Assembly (NCBI GenBank): GCA_035628135.1
Contig: DASPKM010000009.1
Location: 372,001 to 436,000, forward strand
From: DASPKM01 sp035628135
Lineage (GTDB): Bacteria > Bacteroidota > Bacteroidia > Chitinophagales > Chitinophagaceae
DNA length: 64,000 bases
Direction: 5' to 3'
The translations under genes were made by a program, and so were the position numbers. The notes below the pieces were generated by a model. The model was not told where the DNA came from, did not search any database, and saw only the letters and a program-made list of their open reading frames with translations. Of the stretch, positions 16,115 through 26,651 are shown one piece after another (the first letter of the stretch is position 1; the number at the start of each line of letters is the position of its first letter).

Positions 16115-19100
16115 ATGAGGCGAAGGACATTTATAAAAAGGGCGGGAGCAGCGGGACTGATCGTGTTCGTTACACCTCCCGACATTGTTCAAACCTTCCG
16201 GGATCCATTGGAAGATGCATTTCTCAACCCTTCACATGGCGCTCAGCCGCAAACCTATTGGTTTTGGATGAATGGGAACGTCACACGTGAAGGCATTACC
16301 CTCGATTTGGAAGCAATGAAAAATGCGGGAGTCGGCGGCGTCTTCAATTTTGATGTAGGCACCGGCATTCCCAAGGGGCCTGTTGAATATCTAAGCAAGG
16401 AATGGTTGGAATTGAAAAAGCATGCCATCAGGGAAGCAGGCAGGCTGGGCCTGGAATTTACAATGCATAATTGCCCCGGGTGGTCTGCCAGTGGCGGCCC
16501 GTGGATCACGCCGGAACTCGCCATGCAACAAGTTACCTGGAGCGAAACCTATATGGCTGGTGGCAATCAAATCGATCTTACGCTTCCGAAGCCGCTTACG
16601 CGGTTGAACTATTACCGGGAGCTGTCGGTACTGGCCTTTCCTTCGTTGCAAGGGGAAGACCTGATGCAAACAGTGAAGCTGCATTCCAGCAACGGGCCTG
16701 TTGAGAAAGAAAAATTAACGGGCGATGAAAAAGGCGTTGCCGTACAACCGGCCAACGATGGCCAGGCATGGCTGCAATTTGAATTCGAACGGCCTTTTGA
16801 AGTGAAAATGATCACGTTTTTTATTTCCGCTCCTTACGATGCATCACTGGCCGGCCGGCCGCTGGAGTTTGGTGAACGAACATCCATCCGGCTCGAAGCT
16901 TCAGATGATGGCGTACAATTTCGCCAGGTAACGCTTATCAATACGGGCGTGAACACAGAGTTGATGGTAGGTAATAAATACATCGTATTTGATATCCCCG
17001 TAACAACCGCAAAATATTTCCGGCTCGCTTCTGCACAACCCAGAATATACAAACAGGTACAGTTCTCCGGCATTACGCGGCTGAAAAACTGGATGGAAAA
17101 AACCAATACCAGGGCCAGGAACTTTACACTGGTTGAAGAGTCTTCGAGCATTCTCGCAAACTACGCGCAGGCCCCAGCCGGCTCGGTGATAGACCTGGCA
17201 ACAGTGCTGGACATTACCAAGCACATGGACAAGGACGGTAAACTAAGCTGGAATGCGCCGCCCGGCAACTGGACCATTCTACGCATGGGCATTACCGTTA
17301 CAGGCATGCTGAACCGCGCCGCCCCTGAAACAGGAATAGGATTGGAATGTGATAAGTATAACCCCGCAGCCATTACTTTTCACTTCAATACCATGATGAA
17401 GCACCTGTTGCCCGACATGAAACTGCTGGCAGCAAAAGGCAAGGCGGGTCTTTGCATCGACAGCTATGAAGTAGGAGCGCAAAACTGGACGGCGGGATTT
17501 GACCAGCTGTTCAAAAAACGGTGGGGATACAACATCATACCTTATTTACCTATACTCGCCGGCGGGCGGATCATCAACAGCATAGAGATAACAGAACGTT
17601 TTTTGTGGGACCTGCGCAAGCTGCAATCCGAGCTGATAGCCGACAACTATTACGGCAAGTTCGATCAACTGTGCCGGCTGCACAATATCACTTCTTACAT
17701 CGAGCCGTACGACTCCGGACCGATGGAAGAAATGCACATCGGCTCGAAGGTGCGTACGAACATGGGCGAATTCTGGAATGGCATTTCATCATTGTCGCCA
17801 TTCAAGAACCCCGCCTTCCGCACGGTAAAGCTGGCTGCTTCCATCGCACACATCAATGGACAGCGAATAACCGGCGCCGAGGCATTTACCGCGGAACCCG
17901 ATTCATCGAAATGGTTGGAGTATCCCTTTGCATTGAAAGCGTTGGGCGATAAGTTTTTCACGCAGGGCGCAAATCGCTTCGTTATTCACCGCTATGCGCA
18001 TCAACCGCACCCCACCGCAACGCCCGGCATGACGATGGGGCCATGGGGTATTCATTTCGACCGCACGAATACCTTGTGGCATGCCGGCCGTGCATGGCTG
18101 CGGTATCTCACCCGTTGCCAGAGCATGTTGCAACAGGGCCGTTTCGTAGCCGACCTGTTATATTTCGCAGGCGAAGACGCCAACATGTATACCAAGGCAA
18201 ATCCTGAAGACCTGCATCCTGTTCCGCCACCAGGCTTTGATTACGACCTTGTAAATGCGGAAGTAATCCTGAACAAAACAAAGATTGTAAACAACCATAT
18301 CGAATTACACAGCGGAATGACCTACCGCGTTCTTATTTTACAGGATTATAAGGTGTTATCGCTTGCCTTGTTGCGGAAGCTGCACAGCCTGGTGCAGCAG
18401 GGAATGGCGCTCGTGGGAGAAAAACCCGTAAAGCCCGCAGGTTTGCAAGCCGATGAAAGCGCATTCAAATCAATTGTTCAAGAAGTGTGGGGTAATATCG
18501 ATGGCGAAACTGTAACAGAGCACCATTTTGGCAAAGGGCGGGTGTATTGGGGCAGGCCAATACAGGACATATTGCTAAACCTGAAATTATTGCCTGATTT
18601 TCAATTCACTTCCACTTCGGGTGATGCTCCTTTGCGATATATACACCGGAAATGGAACGATAACGATATATATTTCATCTCAAACCAGCGGAGAACTTAC
18701 GAAGACACGGTTTGTACTTTCCGCGTACCCAATAAACAACCGGAACTATGGGATGCGGTGACGGGCAAGATCATACGGGCGGGCATATACGAAGTATTGA
18801 ATGGACGCATGCGGCTGCCTGTACAATTGGAACCTTATGGATCGGTATTCGTAGTATTCCGCAAGCCGGTTACCCAACACTGGCAGGCTGTTGAAAAAGA
18901 TGGGAAAGTGTTGCTGGGCGCTAACAACCTGTACCCTGCTTTCAAACCATCGTTGTTTACCGATAAGCAAAATAATTTCGCGGTTTTGTTCTGGGCCAGG
19001 CCCGAGATCAATGTACTGCTGAACCCTGATTTCCTCATGGGGATCATCAGGCAGCCCTGGACCGATTATTACGCGGCCTATGCTCCCGCGGGTCACAGTA

Positions 19101-20182
19101 TTCACGGCGAGGGACATGCGATTTGCGGCATAACCGTCGGCCGCAATGGTGTGGGAATATGGGAACATGCAACAGGCAACCCTGTATTGGTATTGCCCGT
19201 GCCGGTAGCTATACAGGGATGGGCACATATCGCCATAGTTTACAAAAACGGTACGCCTGCCGTGTACGTTAACGGTGCATTAGTAAAAGAAGGCAACAAG
19301 AGCAAACACATCGTTCACCCGCCACCATTGGGCCTCTCGCGCGAAGGCTCGTCTTACTACAATGGTGACATGACCGATCCGTTGGTGGTAGACGCGGACA
19401 TTTCCGATAATATGTTGAACAGTTTTGCAGCCACAGGCCCGCCGAAATACGAGCCATCGCCATTCACCGTGGAGGCATGCGAAGCCGACAAACCATCGTT
19501 GCTGATTAAACAAGACGGCGATTACGTTTTGCGCCGCAATAGCGGCAAGACGATGCCCTTTTCTGTTTCAGGGCTCGGTAGCCCCATTCAGTTAACGGGG
19601 CCATGGATGATCAATTTTCCGCCTGGCTCGGGTGCGCCGGAAAAAATTATTGTTCAACAACTTGCCTCCCTGCACGAAGATCCGCGGGACGGCGTAAAAT
19701 ATTTCTCGGGCACCGCATCCTATTCACATGGCTTTTCCTTGCCTATAGAACCTATGCAGGGCAAGCGCTGGATACTCGACCTCGGAAGCGTTGCAGTAAT
19801 TGCAGCAGTTACCGTTAATGGCAAGCACGCGGGCATGTTGTGGAAACGGCCTTACAGCATAGATGTTACCGGTATGTTGCAACCGGGATTGAATACAATA
19901 GAAATAAATGTCACTAACCAATGGACCAACCGCCTCATCGGAGATGAGCGCTTACCCGACCCCTATAAGTTTACGCCGGGCGGCGGCTCCAGCGGCATGC
20001 AGGGAGCTGTGGGCGGGGCAATTGAAAAAATCCCGGATTGGTATATGCAGGGAAACCCAAAGCCCAACGACGGCCGCATTACATTCGCCACCTGGAAGCA
20101 ATATTCGAAGGATGCTCCCCTCCAGGAGTCCGGATTGATAGGGCCGGTAACCCTGCAGCTTGCCGTAGTGAAAGTACTGTGA
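16115..20182 (+). CDS. GH106-like alpha-L-rhamnosidase with Tat-like signal and LamG insertion
   Basis: 1355 residues. The N-terminus RRRTFIK followed by a hydrophobic stretch is a twin-arginine type signal. The catalytic region (about 45-900) matches glycoside hydrolase family 106 (YWFWMNGNVTREGI, GGVFNFDVG, FTMHNCPGWSASGGPW, CIDSYEVGAQNW, YIEPYDSGPMEE). Residues about 945-1108 form a concanavalin-type LamG_3 domain (AVLFWARPEINV, WAHIAIVYKNGTPAVYVNGA). The C-terminus (1160-1355) is a jelly-roll with the glycosidase-type motif GLNTIEINVTNQWTNRLIGD. GH106 enzymes release terminal L-rhamnose from pectic or glycan chains. A rhamnose operon lies 30 kb downstream. Rhamnose specificity is inferred from the family. 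Confidence 0.85.
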   Translation: MRRRTFIKRAGAAGLIVFVTPPDIVQTFRDPLEDAFLNPSHGAQPQTYWFWMNGNVTREGITLDLEAMKNAGVGGVFNFDVGTGIPKGPVEYLSKEWLELKKHAIREAGRLGLEFTMHNCPGWSASGGPWITPELAMQQVTWSETYMAGGNQIDLTLPKPLTRLNYYRELSVLAFPSLQGEDLMQTVKLHSSNGPVEKEKLTGDEKGVAVQPANDGQAWLQFEFERPFEVKMITFFISAPYDASLAGRPLEFGERTSIRLEASDDGVQFRQVTLINTGVNTELMVGNKYIVFDIPVTTAKYFRLASAQPRIYKQVQFSGITRLKNWMEKTNTRARNFTLVEESSSILANYAQAPAGSVIDLATVLDITKHMDKDGKLSWNAPPGNWTILRMGITVTGMLNRAAPETGIGLECDKYNPAAITFHFNTMMKHLLPDMKLLAAKGKAGLCIDSYEVGAQNWTAGFDQLFKKRWGYNIIPYLPILAGGRIINSIEITERFLWDLRKLQSELIADNYYGKFDQLCRLHNITSYIEPYDSGPMEEMHIGSKVRTNMGEFWNGISSLSPFKNPAFRTVKLAASIAHINGQRITGAEAFTAEPDSSKWLEYPFALKALGDKFFTQGANRFVIHRYAHQPHPTATPGMTMGPWGIHFDRTNTLWHAGRAWLRYLTRCQSMLQQGRFVADLLYFAGEDANMYTKANPEDLHPVPPPGFDYDLVNAEVILNKTKIVNNHIELHSGMTYRVLILQDYKVLSLALLRKLHSLVQQGMALVGEKPVKPAGLQADESAFKSIVQEVWGNIDGETVTEHHFGKGRVYWGRPIQDILLNLKLLPDFQFTSTSGDAPLRYIHRKWNDNDIYFISNQRRTYEDTVCTFRVPNKQPELWDAVTGKIIRAGIYEVLNGRMRLPVQLEPYGSVFVVFRKPVTQHWQAVEKDGKVLLGANNLYPAFKPSLFTDKQNNFAVLFWARPEINVLLNPDFLMGIIRQPWTDYYAAYAPAGHSIHGEGHAICGITVGRNGVGIWEHATGNPVLVLPVPVAIQGWAHIAIVYKNGTPAVYVNGALVKEGNKSKHIVHPPPLGLSREGSSYYNGDMTDPLVVDADISDNMLNSFAATGPPKYEPSPFTVEACEADKPSLLIKQDGDYVLRRNSGKTMPFSVSGLGSPIQLTGPWMINFPPGSGAPEKIIVQQLASLHEDPRDGVKYFSGTASYSHGFSLPIEPMQGKRWILDLGSVAVIAAVTVNGKHAGMLWKRPYSIDVTGMLQPGLNTIEINVTNQWTNRLIGDERLPDPYKFTPGGGSSGMQGAVGGAIEKIPDWYMQGNPKPNDGRITFATWKQYSKDAPLQESGLIGPVTLQLAVVKVL

Positions 20183-20186
20183 TCTG

Positions 20187-21908
20187 TTAAAATCCTTTTT
20201 CCAGTATCAATCCCTTCAGGGCGTCCAGCGCAACGTCAGCATTCATGCTATACGCTTTGAATGTGGGTGGCGCATAAATAGCAGGCGCAATCCACGTGCG
20301 CTGGTCCCATGGCCATGAGGACTGCCAGAAGAAATCAGAAACATTCATGGCCAGCTTGCTGTACGGCAGCGTAATAAAATCTTCTTCGCCCACGAAATTT
20401 GGATTGGAACCGGTTGGCTCTCCTACAAAGATCGCATTGGTCTGTTGTTCCAGGTAGGTGGCAAGGTTTTGCGCTGCTGAAAATGTTCTCCTCCCGATGA
20501 TCACGAACAGGTTGCCACGTTTGTTGATCCTATCGTTTTTAATAACTGATTGGATGAAATATGGCAGCAACATCGTATTGCCTCCATTGTTCCACCGCAG
20601 ATCGATCACCAATTTATCGATGTCATTGTCCTGGATGTATTTCATCAGGCTGTCGGTAAACCTGCTTAATGTCACAGTACGATCGTTGCGCACCGAATTC
20701 CATTGAAAATACAGCGTCCTTGAGTTCGGCAACCGTTCGAACCAAAATGGAGATTTGAGGTTCTTAAGGTACAAGGGCACGGGTTGGTTCACCAGCTGGT
20801 GGAATTTTGTCCAGCTGTCCGGAACCGATTTATGATCGACCCTTACCGCCGAAGTATCGGCAGCTATTACCGCAGTGGTTTGCCTGCCCGATGCATCGGC
20901 CAATTTCAATTCGACTTTTTCGGTGCTGCCCGTTAATCCCAATGCGTGCAGGGCATAGGTGTGCCGCATTACCGAGGGAAGGTTTTGCAATACGCCCATT
21001 TCATTGTCGCGGCTGATGTAAGGCGAAAGCTTTGCCGTTACTTCTTCTACTGTTTTCTTTTCAAACGCCAGCACCTTGTTGCCTACCAGGTGCTTGTACT
21101 TTTCGTCGGCGGCAACGATGTACAGTCCTTCCTTAAAGAAATAAAACTGTACGGGCAACGTCACCTTGAACTCTTTAACCGTCATCGGGAACAGGGATGA
21201 ATGGCCGTCTTTTACCGATACCATCAGCTTGGAAAGCTCCATCGCCATCTGCACGTCTGTCTTTTTGTCGATCGAGTTGTACAGTTCCCGGTATAGCTTG
21301 TTGAACTCATCCAACGAAAGCTCGCGGCGCAGGTAAGCCTTGCGCAACACTTCTTTCTTCAATATTTCCATATCGTACCGCCAGCCTTGTACACGGTTCA
21401 TTTTCGAAACGTCTTCCAGTGCCAGTATTTTTTTAAACCGCGGATCGCCGTGGAGGCTTTTCAGATCGGCATCTGCCTGTGCGTGGGTGTATGAAGGGAA
21501 GCCCATTGCAAATGATTTATCGAGCCAGGTCAGCGCCTGTTCTTTATCGCCTATTAAGGCATAACAACAAGCGATGTTGTACGCTGCAATGTGCAACACG
21601 CCATGCCCCAGGGTTATTTGCTTTTTATACATGTCGATGGACCGTGCGTATTGCGCGTTGTAGTACAGTGCGTCGGCCAGGTTGCCGATGTACTCTCCAT
21701 TCACCGGGTTTTGATCGCTCACTTGCTGCCACGCGGCTACGGCATCGTTCCATTTCCTGTCTGCTGTATGTTTTCGCGCCGCCGCCAGCAGGTCCATAAA
21801 CTCGGAACCGTTCGGCGATTGGGAGTGTGCAACACAAGAAAAGAGCATGCAACAGGCAAACAAAACGAACACAATGCGTTTGGCGGGATTAATGGCTTGC
21901 ATATACAT
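20187..21908 (-). CDS. S41 family-like peptidase with N-terminal TPR repeats
   Basis: 573 residues. A signal peptide (about 1-30) is followed by a TPR region (35-165: WNDAVAAWQQVSDQNPVNGE, YNAQYARSIDMYKKQ, YNIACCYALIGDKEQA). The C-terminal part is S41-like: KLVIDLRWNNGGN near 430 and RRTFSAAQNLATYLEQ with the candidate nucleophile Ser, then FVGEPTGSNPNFVGE. No PDZ domain is evident. The start can be ATG 21908 or 21902. Probably a periplasmic protein-processing enzyme; substrate unknown. It is convergent with the GH106 gene (4-base gap) and divergent from the kinase at 22055. Confidence 0.82.
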   Translation of the reverse strand: MYMQAINPAKRIVFVLFACCMLFSCVAHSQSPNGSEFMDLLAAARKHTADRKWNDAVAAWQQVSDQNPVNGEYIGNLADALYYNAQYARSIDMYKKQITLGHGVLHIAAYNIACCYALIGDKEQALTWLDKSFAMGFPSYTHAQADADLKSLHGDPRFKKILALEDVSKMNRVQGWRYDMEILKKEVLRKAYLRRELSLDEFNKLYRELYNSIDKKTDVQMAMELSKLMVSVKDGHSSLFPMTVKEFKVTLPVQFYFFKEGLYIVAADEKYKHLVGNKVLAFEKKTVEEVTAKLSPYISRDNEMGVLQNLPSVMRHTYALHALGLTGSTEKVELKLADASGRQTTAVIAADTSAVRVDHKSVPDSWTKFHQLVNQPVPLYLKNLKSPFWFERLPNSRTLYFQWNSVRNDRTVTLSRFTDSLMKYIQDNDIDKLVIDLRWNNGGNTMLLPYFIQSVIKNDRINKRGNLFVIIGRRTFSAAQNLATYLEQQTNAIFVGEPTGSNPNFVGEEDFITLPYSKLAMNVSDFFWQSSWPWDQRTWIAPAIYAPPTFKAYSMNADVALDALKGLILEKGF

Positions 21909-22054
21909 ATTTCATGGCATTTGGTACAATATTCCCATAACCAACACACTCCTGCAATACAAACCTTGCAGAACGTTGTTTTTTCACGGCGAACCGTTCA
22001 TGGGGAGGTTCCGGCAGAAAAATAAACAAAAGATATTTGTACCTTATAAGATCA

Positions 22055-23164
22055 ATGAAAAATAATAAGAGCATATACGCCTTCGGCATCTGGATCATAC
22101 CCGTGCTGTTGATACTGCTGGAAGCAACCATATTTTTGAGTAAGGTCAACTGGAAATCACCCTTTATTCCCTATGCCGTTACTTTCTGGGGCCTTAGGGC
22201 GGTGCTGGCGCCATTGATAGTATTGTACACGCTGAAGTTTTGGGGCGATCATACCCGTGCATTCCGCCTGTTTGCGGTGCATGTGGGCGGGTTCTTTTTG
22301 TTCTCCCTGCTTTTTTGGACCGGCGCATATCTTATACTGCATGGGCTGCTGCATAAGAGCGATTTCTTCGGCTGGGAAAAGACCAGCACCAACATGCAGG
22401 TGTTTTCGATGATAGTAGACAATTCCATTTCCACTAACAGCATTGTATATGTCTCGACAGTTGCATTCTGTTACATCTGGGAGTTCTTAAAGAAGAATAC
22501 CATCATCAATAAAAAAGCAATGGACCTGGAGCGATCGCTGCTCACATCCCGGCTGGAATTACTGAAAGGTCAATTGAACACGCATTTTTTGTTCAATACC
22601 CTGCACACCATCAGCTCTTTTGTAGTGCGGAAGCAAAACGAAGAGGCGAACAAAATGCTGGTCCGCCTGGGAGAACTGCTACGCTTTTCATTGAAGGAAA
22701 ACAAGCAACAGCTTATTCCTTTGCACAAGGAGATGGAATTGCTGCGATTGTACCTGGACATACAGGAAACCAGGTTCAAGGACAGGCTGCAATTGGATGT
22801 TCAGGTACAGCCTTCTGTCAGTAACAGCCTGGTGCCGTCGTTGTTATTGCAGCCTATTGTGGAGAATGCGGTAAAGTATGGCGTGGAGCCTTTTCATGAT
22901 AAGGGCAAAATATCCATCGATATTCATTCAAACAATGGTAAGCTGGTGATACAGGTAAGAGACAATGGCAAAAGGGATTTTAACGAAATTGATTTTAATT
23001 CGGGCATAGGACTGAGCAATACCCGGGAGCGGTTGCGGCAGTTGTATGCGGGCAACCAAAAGCTTTCCATTGTGCAAAACGCCTCGGGACAGGGCGTGCT
23101 GGTGGCCATTGAAATACCCAACCAAACAAGCGAACATGCCATTGAAAGTGCTTATAGCGGATGA
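22055..23164 (+). CDS. LytS-type sensor histidine kinase
   Basis: 369 residues from ATG 22055. Four hydrophobic segments (12-30, 42-62, 75-96, 120-142) are followed by a short coiled coil and the His_kinase domain with LKGQLNTHFLFNTLH (phosphoacceptor His177); the usual Pro before this His is Thr here. A HATPase domain follows (LLLQPIVENAVKYG, GIGLSNTRERL). It overlaps the downstream LytTR regulator by 29 bases, a standard arrangement. The signal is unknown. Confidence 0.9.
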   Translation: MKNNKSIYAFGIWIIPVLLILLEATIFLSKVNWKSPFIPYAVTFWGLRAVLAPLIVLYTLKFWGDHTRAFRLFAVHVGGFFLFSLLFWTGAYLILHGLLHKSDFFGWEKTSTNMQVFSMIVDNSISTNSIVYVSTVAFCYIWEFLKKNTIINKKAMDLERSLLTSRLELLKGQLNTHFLFNTLHTISSFVVRKQNEEANKMLVRLGELLRFSLKENKQQLIPLHKEMELLRLYLDIQETRFKDRLQLDVQVQPSVSNSLVPSLLLQPIVENAVKYGVEPFHDKGKISIDIHSNNGKLVIQVRDNGKRDFNEIDFNSGIGLSNTRERLRQLYAGNQKLSIVQNASGQGVLVAIEIPNQTSEHAIESAYSG

Positions 23165-23849
23165 TGAAAAAGAAGCGCGGGAGCTGCTGATCTATTACCT
23201 GGACAATTGCAGGCAGGAGATGCAGCTGGCCGAATGCGCAGATGGCAAGTGCACGCTGAAGGCCTTGCAGGATTTCAAGCCTGATATTCTTTTTCTCGAT
23301 ATTAAAATGCCCGAATTAACCGGCATTGAAGTATTGCAACATAAAAAACCGGGGCCGCTGCCCGCAGTGATCTTTACCACGGCTTACGATGAATTTGCCT
23401 TGCCTGCGTTCGACCTGGAAGCAGTAGATTATTTATTGAAACCTTTTGAAAAAGAGCGGTTCGAAAAAGCGCTTAAGCGGGCGATGGACTATGTTCAGTT
23501 CGCCGGCGGGCCCGGTGGGAACTATCTTACACAACTACCTGGAAAAACCGGCAGCAGAACGGACCTCATTCCAATTAACGACATTCAGTACTTCCAGGCC
23601 GAAGGCTCTTATGTGCAGGTGGTAACTGATACTAAAACTTATCTCATACCCCAACCCATATACGAATTGGAATCCGGCCTCGATCCCTCCAGGTTTGCAA
23701 GAGTGCACCGCTCGGTGATCGTAAACATTGGCTGCATCAAGAGCATTCAATCGCTGCTGAATGGCGACCATATGCTTACCCTGGCCAATGGCAAAAAGAT
23801 AAGGGCGAGCCGAACTTATAAAGAGAAAATCAAGAACTGGAAAAATTAA
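23136..23849 (+). CDS. LytTR-family response regulator
   Basis: 237 residues from ATG 23136, which lies inside the end of the kinase gene. The receiver domain (3-120) has the acidic pair at Asp9-Asp10, the phosphoacceptor Asp55 (ILFLDIKMPE), Thr-Thr at 84-85 and Lys in LLKPFEKERF. The LytTR DNA-binding domain (about 140-237) includes DIQYFQAEGSYVQVVT and ARVHRSVIVNI. It is the partner of the overlapping kinase. It probably regulates the two genes downstream, DUF5916 and the glutaminase-like enzyme, since these follow on the same strand; this is inference. Confidence 0.92.
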   Translation: MPLKVLIADDEKEARELLIYYLDNCRQEMQLAECADGKCTLKALQDFKPDILFLDIKMPELTGIEVLQHKKPGPLPAVIFTTAYDEFALPAFDLEAVDYLLKPFEKERFEKALKRAMDYVQFAGGPGGNYLTQLPGKTGSRTDLIPINDIQYFQAEGSYVQVVTDTKTYLIPQPIYELESGLDPSRFARVHRSVIVNIGCIKSIQSLLNGDHMLTLANGKKIRASRTYKEKIKNWKN

Positions 23850-23930
23850 CATTTCCCGCCGGACATACGCTCTAAAAGCCGCTGTTAAACTTTACCGCAA
23901 CCATTCATAAAACTATTTCTATAATTGAGT

Positions 23931-26603
23931 ATGTGCAAAACCTGCCTGCTTGTCACACTGCTGAGCTTCCAATTCCTGCTACTGCATGCTCAAACCAATC
24001 CTGATTCGGGAGCTGTACGAAAAAAATATGTTACCCAACGTTTGAACGGCACAATTACCATCGATGGCATTCCCTCGGAAGAAGCCTGGAATGCAGTACA
24101 ATGGGGCGGCGATTTTATTCAATGGACGCCCGCCGAAGGCAAGCCGCCTTCGCAGCAAACCGATTTCAAGATCCTGTACGATAATAAATTCTTATACATC
24201 GCCTACCGTGCGCACGACCTTTCGCCGGACTCGATTGTAAAGTTCATGGGCAGGCGCGATGAATTTCCCGGCGATTGGGTGGAAATAAATATCGACAGCT
24301 ATCATGATAAACGCACTGCATTTTCATTCACCCTTTCCGTTTCAGGCGTGCGCAATGATGAGTTCGTAAGCAACGATGGCAATAATTGGGACCCTAGCTG
24401 GAACCCGATCTGGTTCGCCAAAACACACGTGGACGATAAGGGCTGGACAGCGGAAGCCAAGATACCCTTAAGCCAGTTGCGGTATGGCAACGAAACCGAA
24501 AAGGTTTGGGGCATACAGGTGATGCGCCGGTTGTTTCGCAAGGAAGAGCGCTCTACCTGGCAATTGATCCCGCAAAATTCCGGCGTATGGGTAAGCAGGT
24601 TCGGTGAGCTGCATGGATTGAAAGACATCCCGATGCACCGGCAGGTGGAGATAGCACCTTATTTTACCGCACAGCTCGATAAATACAAAAAGCAGCCAGG
24701 CAATCCATTTGCAAAAGGCACCGACACCAAAATAAATGCCGGTGTAGATGGCAAGGTTGCCGTTACAAATGACCTCATCCTCGACTTTACGATCAATCCT
24801 GATTTCGGCCAGGTAGAAGCAGATCCCTCGCAGGTAAGGATCGATGGCTTCCAGAATTTCTTCAGCGAACGCAGGCCGTTCTTTATCGAAAGCAGGAACA
24901 TCTTCGATTACCAGTTGACCGGTTCCGAGGCCGGCGGAGAATATGATTCTGACCTGTTGTTTTATTCACGCCGCATCGGCAGCTCACCGCATGGTTCTCC
25001 TAATTATGGCAGCGGCGAATATGCAAAATCGCCGCAGAATACCACTATACTTGGCGCAGCCAAGTTCAGCGGCAAAACCAAAAAAGGATGGAGCATCGGC
25101 ATCCTGGAAAGCATTACTGAAAGAGAACTCGCCACCATCGACAACAACGGTCAAAAGCGCAGGGAAGTAGTGGAACCGCTTACCAATTATTTTGTTGGAA
25201 GGATACAAAAAGATATCAAGCAGGGCAATACCATCATTGGCGGCATTTTTACCGCGGTAAACCGCGAAAAAGGATTGCAGCACATGCTGCACCGCAGCGC
25301 TTACTCCGGCGGAATAGACTTTTTGCAATACTGGAAGAACCGCACCTGGTACGTAAGAGGCAACGTGGTTTTCAGCAACGTGCAGGGAACGAGGGAAGCA
25401 ATCCTGAATACGCAGACCGCTTTTGAACACCTTTTCCAACGTCCGGGCGCAACCGAAGTTTCGTTGGATAGCTCACGCACTTCTTTAACGGGCATGGGCG
25501 GAACGCTGCGGCTGGGAAAGATCGGTGGCAAGCAAGGCAAGAAGGGACAGGTGCTTAAATTTGAAACAGGCCTTACTGTGCGTTCACCGGGTTTGGAGCT
25601 GAATGACATTGGATTCATGCTTACTTCAAATGAGATCAACCACTTTACCTGGATCGGTTTACATTACCAGCGACCTTTCTCGGTTTTCCGTACTGCGCGA
25701 CTTAATTACAATCACTGGTCGCGCTGGGATTACGGCGGCCAGTTCCTGTACCAGGCCTTCAATTTTAATTCGCACGCTACCTTCAGGAACAACTGGCAAA
25801 CAGGAACCGGCGTTACCTGGAACCCGTACGACGTTTCGAACAATGCCTTACGGGGCGCTTCCTCTACCCGCCGTGCAGCGGGCCTTGGCTGGAACGCTTA
25901 CACCACTACCGACTACAGGAAAAAAATATATGTAAGTCTCAATGCCTTTCATTTCTGGGGATTTGAAAACAGCATGAGCATAGACGATATCGGTGTTACA
26001 GTAACTCTTCAACCCATGAATGCCTTGAAGATAAACTTAAGCGCCGGCTATGGGTATTATTGGCGCAGGCAGGACCAGTTCGTGGACAACATCTTCGAGC
26101 ACAATGTGATCACTCGCACCATCGTTGGACAGGTTAAGCAAAGGACCTGGCGCTTTACCGGCAGGTTGAGCTATAACATCACCCCAGAACTTACCGTTCA
26201 ATACTATGGCCAGCCTTTTATAACAAGGCCGCTATACGACAATTTTGCATGGGTGTCGGACCCGCTGGCCAGGAAATACAACGACCGTTTCAGGGTATTC
26301 CAGCCAAACCAGATTGCGCTGAATGGCAATGAATTTTCGGTGGATGAAAACGGCGATGGCAATACTGACTATACATTCAACAAACCTGATTTCAATTTTG
26401 TGCAATTCCGTTCAAACCTTGTAGTGCGCTGGGAATACAAGCCCGGCTCTGAATTGTACCTGGTATGGTCGCAGGGCAATACTGCCGATGCCTTCAATGA
26501 ATTGGACACGCCGGTATTAAGCAGCCTCTTCGATAATGCTTTTTCTTCGGACAATGCCCGCAATATATTTTTGGTGAAGTGGACATATAGGTTTTTGAGG
26601 TAG
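23931..26603 (+). CDS. DUF5916 outer-membrane protein with CBM9-like N-terminal domain
   Basis: 890 residues from ATG 23931; an upstream in-frame TTG (23925) is less likely. A signal peptide (1-23, LLLHAQ) is followed by a CBM9-like domain (35-230: GTITIDGIPSEEAWNAVQW, FKILYDNKFLYIAYRAHD, AKIPLSQLRYG). The rest is a beta-barrel of alternating aromatic strands (DUF5916) ending WTYRFLR. DUF5916 proteins are abundant in Bacteroidota and probably reside in the outer membrane; a ligand or transport role is unproven. It follows the LytTR regulator and precedes a glutaminase-like gene by 48 bases. Confidence 0.87.
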   Translation: MCKTCLLVTLLSFQFLLLHAQTNPDSGAVRKKYVTQRLNGTITIDGIPSEEAWNAVQWGGDFIQWTPAEGKPPSQQTDFKILYDNKFLYIAYRAHDLSPDSIVKFMGRRDEFPGDWVEINIDSYHDKRTAFSFTLSVSGVRNDEFVSNDGNNWDPSWNPIWFAKTHVDDKGWTAEAKIPLSQLRYGNETEKVWGIQVMRRLFRKEERSTWQLIPQNSGVWVSRFGELHGLKDIPMHRQVEIAPYFTAQLDKYKKQPGNPFAKGTDTKINAGVDGKVAVTNDLILDFTINPDFGQVEADPSQVRIDGFQNFFSERRPFFIESRNIFDYQLTGSEAGGEYDSDLLFYSRRIGSSPHGSPNYGSGEYAKSPQNTTILGAAKFSGKTKKGWSIGILESITERELATIDNNGQKRREVVEPLTNYFVGRIQKDIKQGNTIIGGIFTAVNREKGLQHMLHRSAYSGGIDFLQYWKNRTWYVRGNVVFSNVQGTREAILNTQTAFEHLFQRPGATEVSLDSSRTSLTGMGGTLRLGKIGGKQGKKGQVLKFETGLTVRSPGLELNDIGFMLTSNEINHFTWIGLHYQRPFSVFRTARLNYNHWSRWDYGGQFLYQAFNFNSHATFRNNWQTGTGVTWNPYDVSNNALRGASSTRRAAGLGWNAYTTTDYRKKIYVSLNAFHFWGFENSMSIDDIGVTVTLQPMNALKINLSAGYGYYWRRQDQFVDNIFEHNVITRTIVGQVKQRTWRFTGRLSYNITPELTVQYYGQPFITRPLYDNFAWVSDPLARKYNDRFRVFQPNQIALNGNEFSVDENGDGNTDYTFNKPDFNFVQFRSNLVVRWEYKPGSELYLVWSQGNTADAFNELDTPVLSSLFDNAFSSDNARNIFLVKWTYRFLR

Positions 26604-26651
26604 CCGCAAATCCTTACTTTAGCTAAATAGACCATTGGTTTATTTCAGCTT

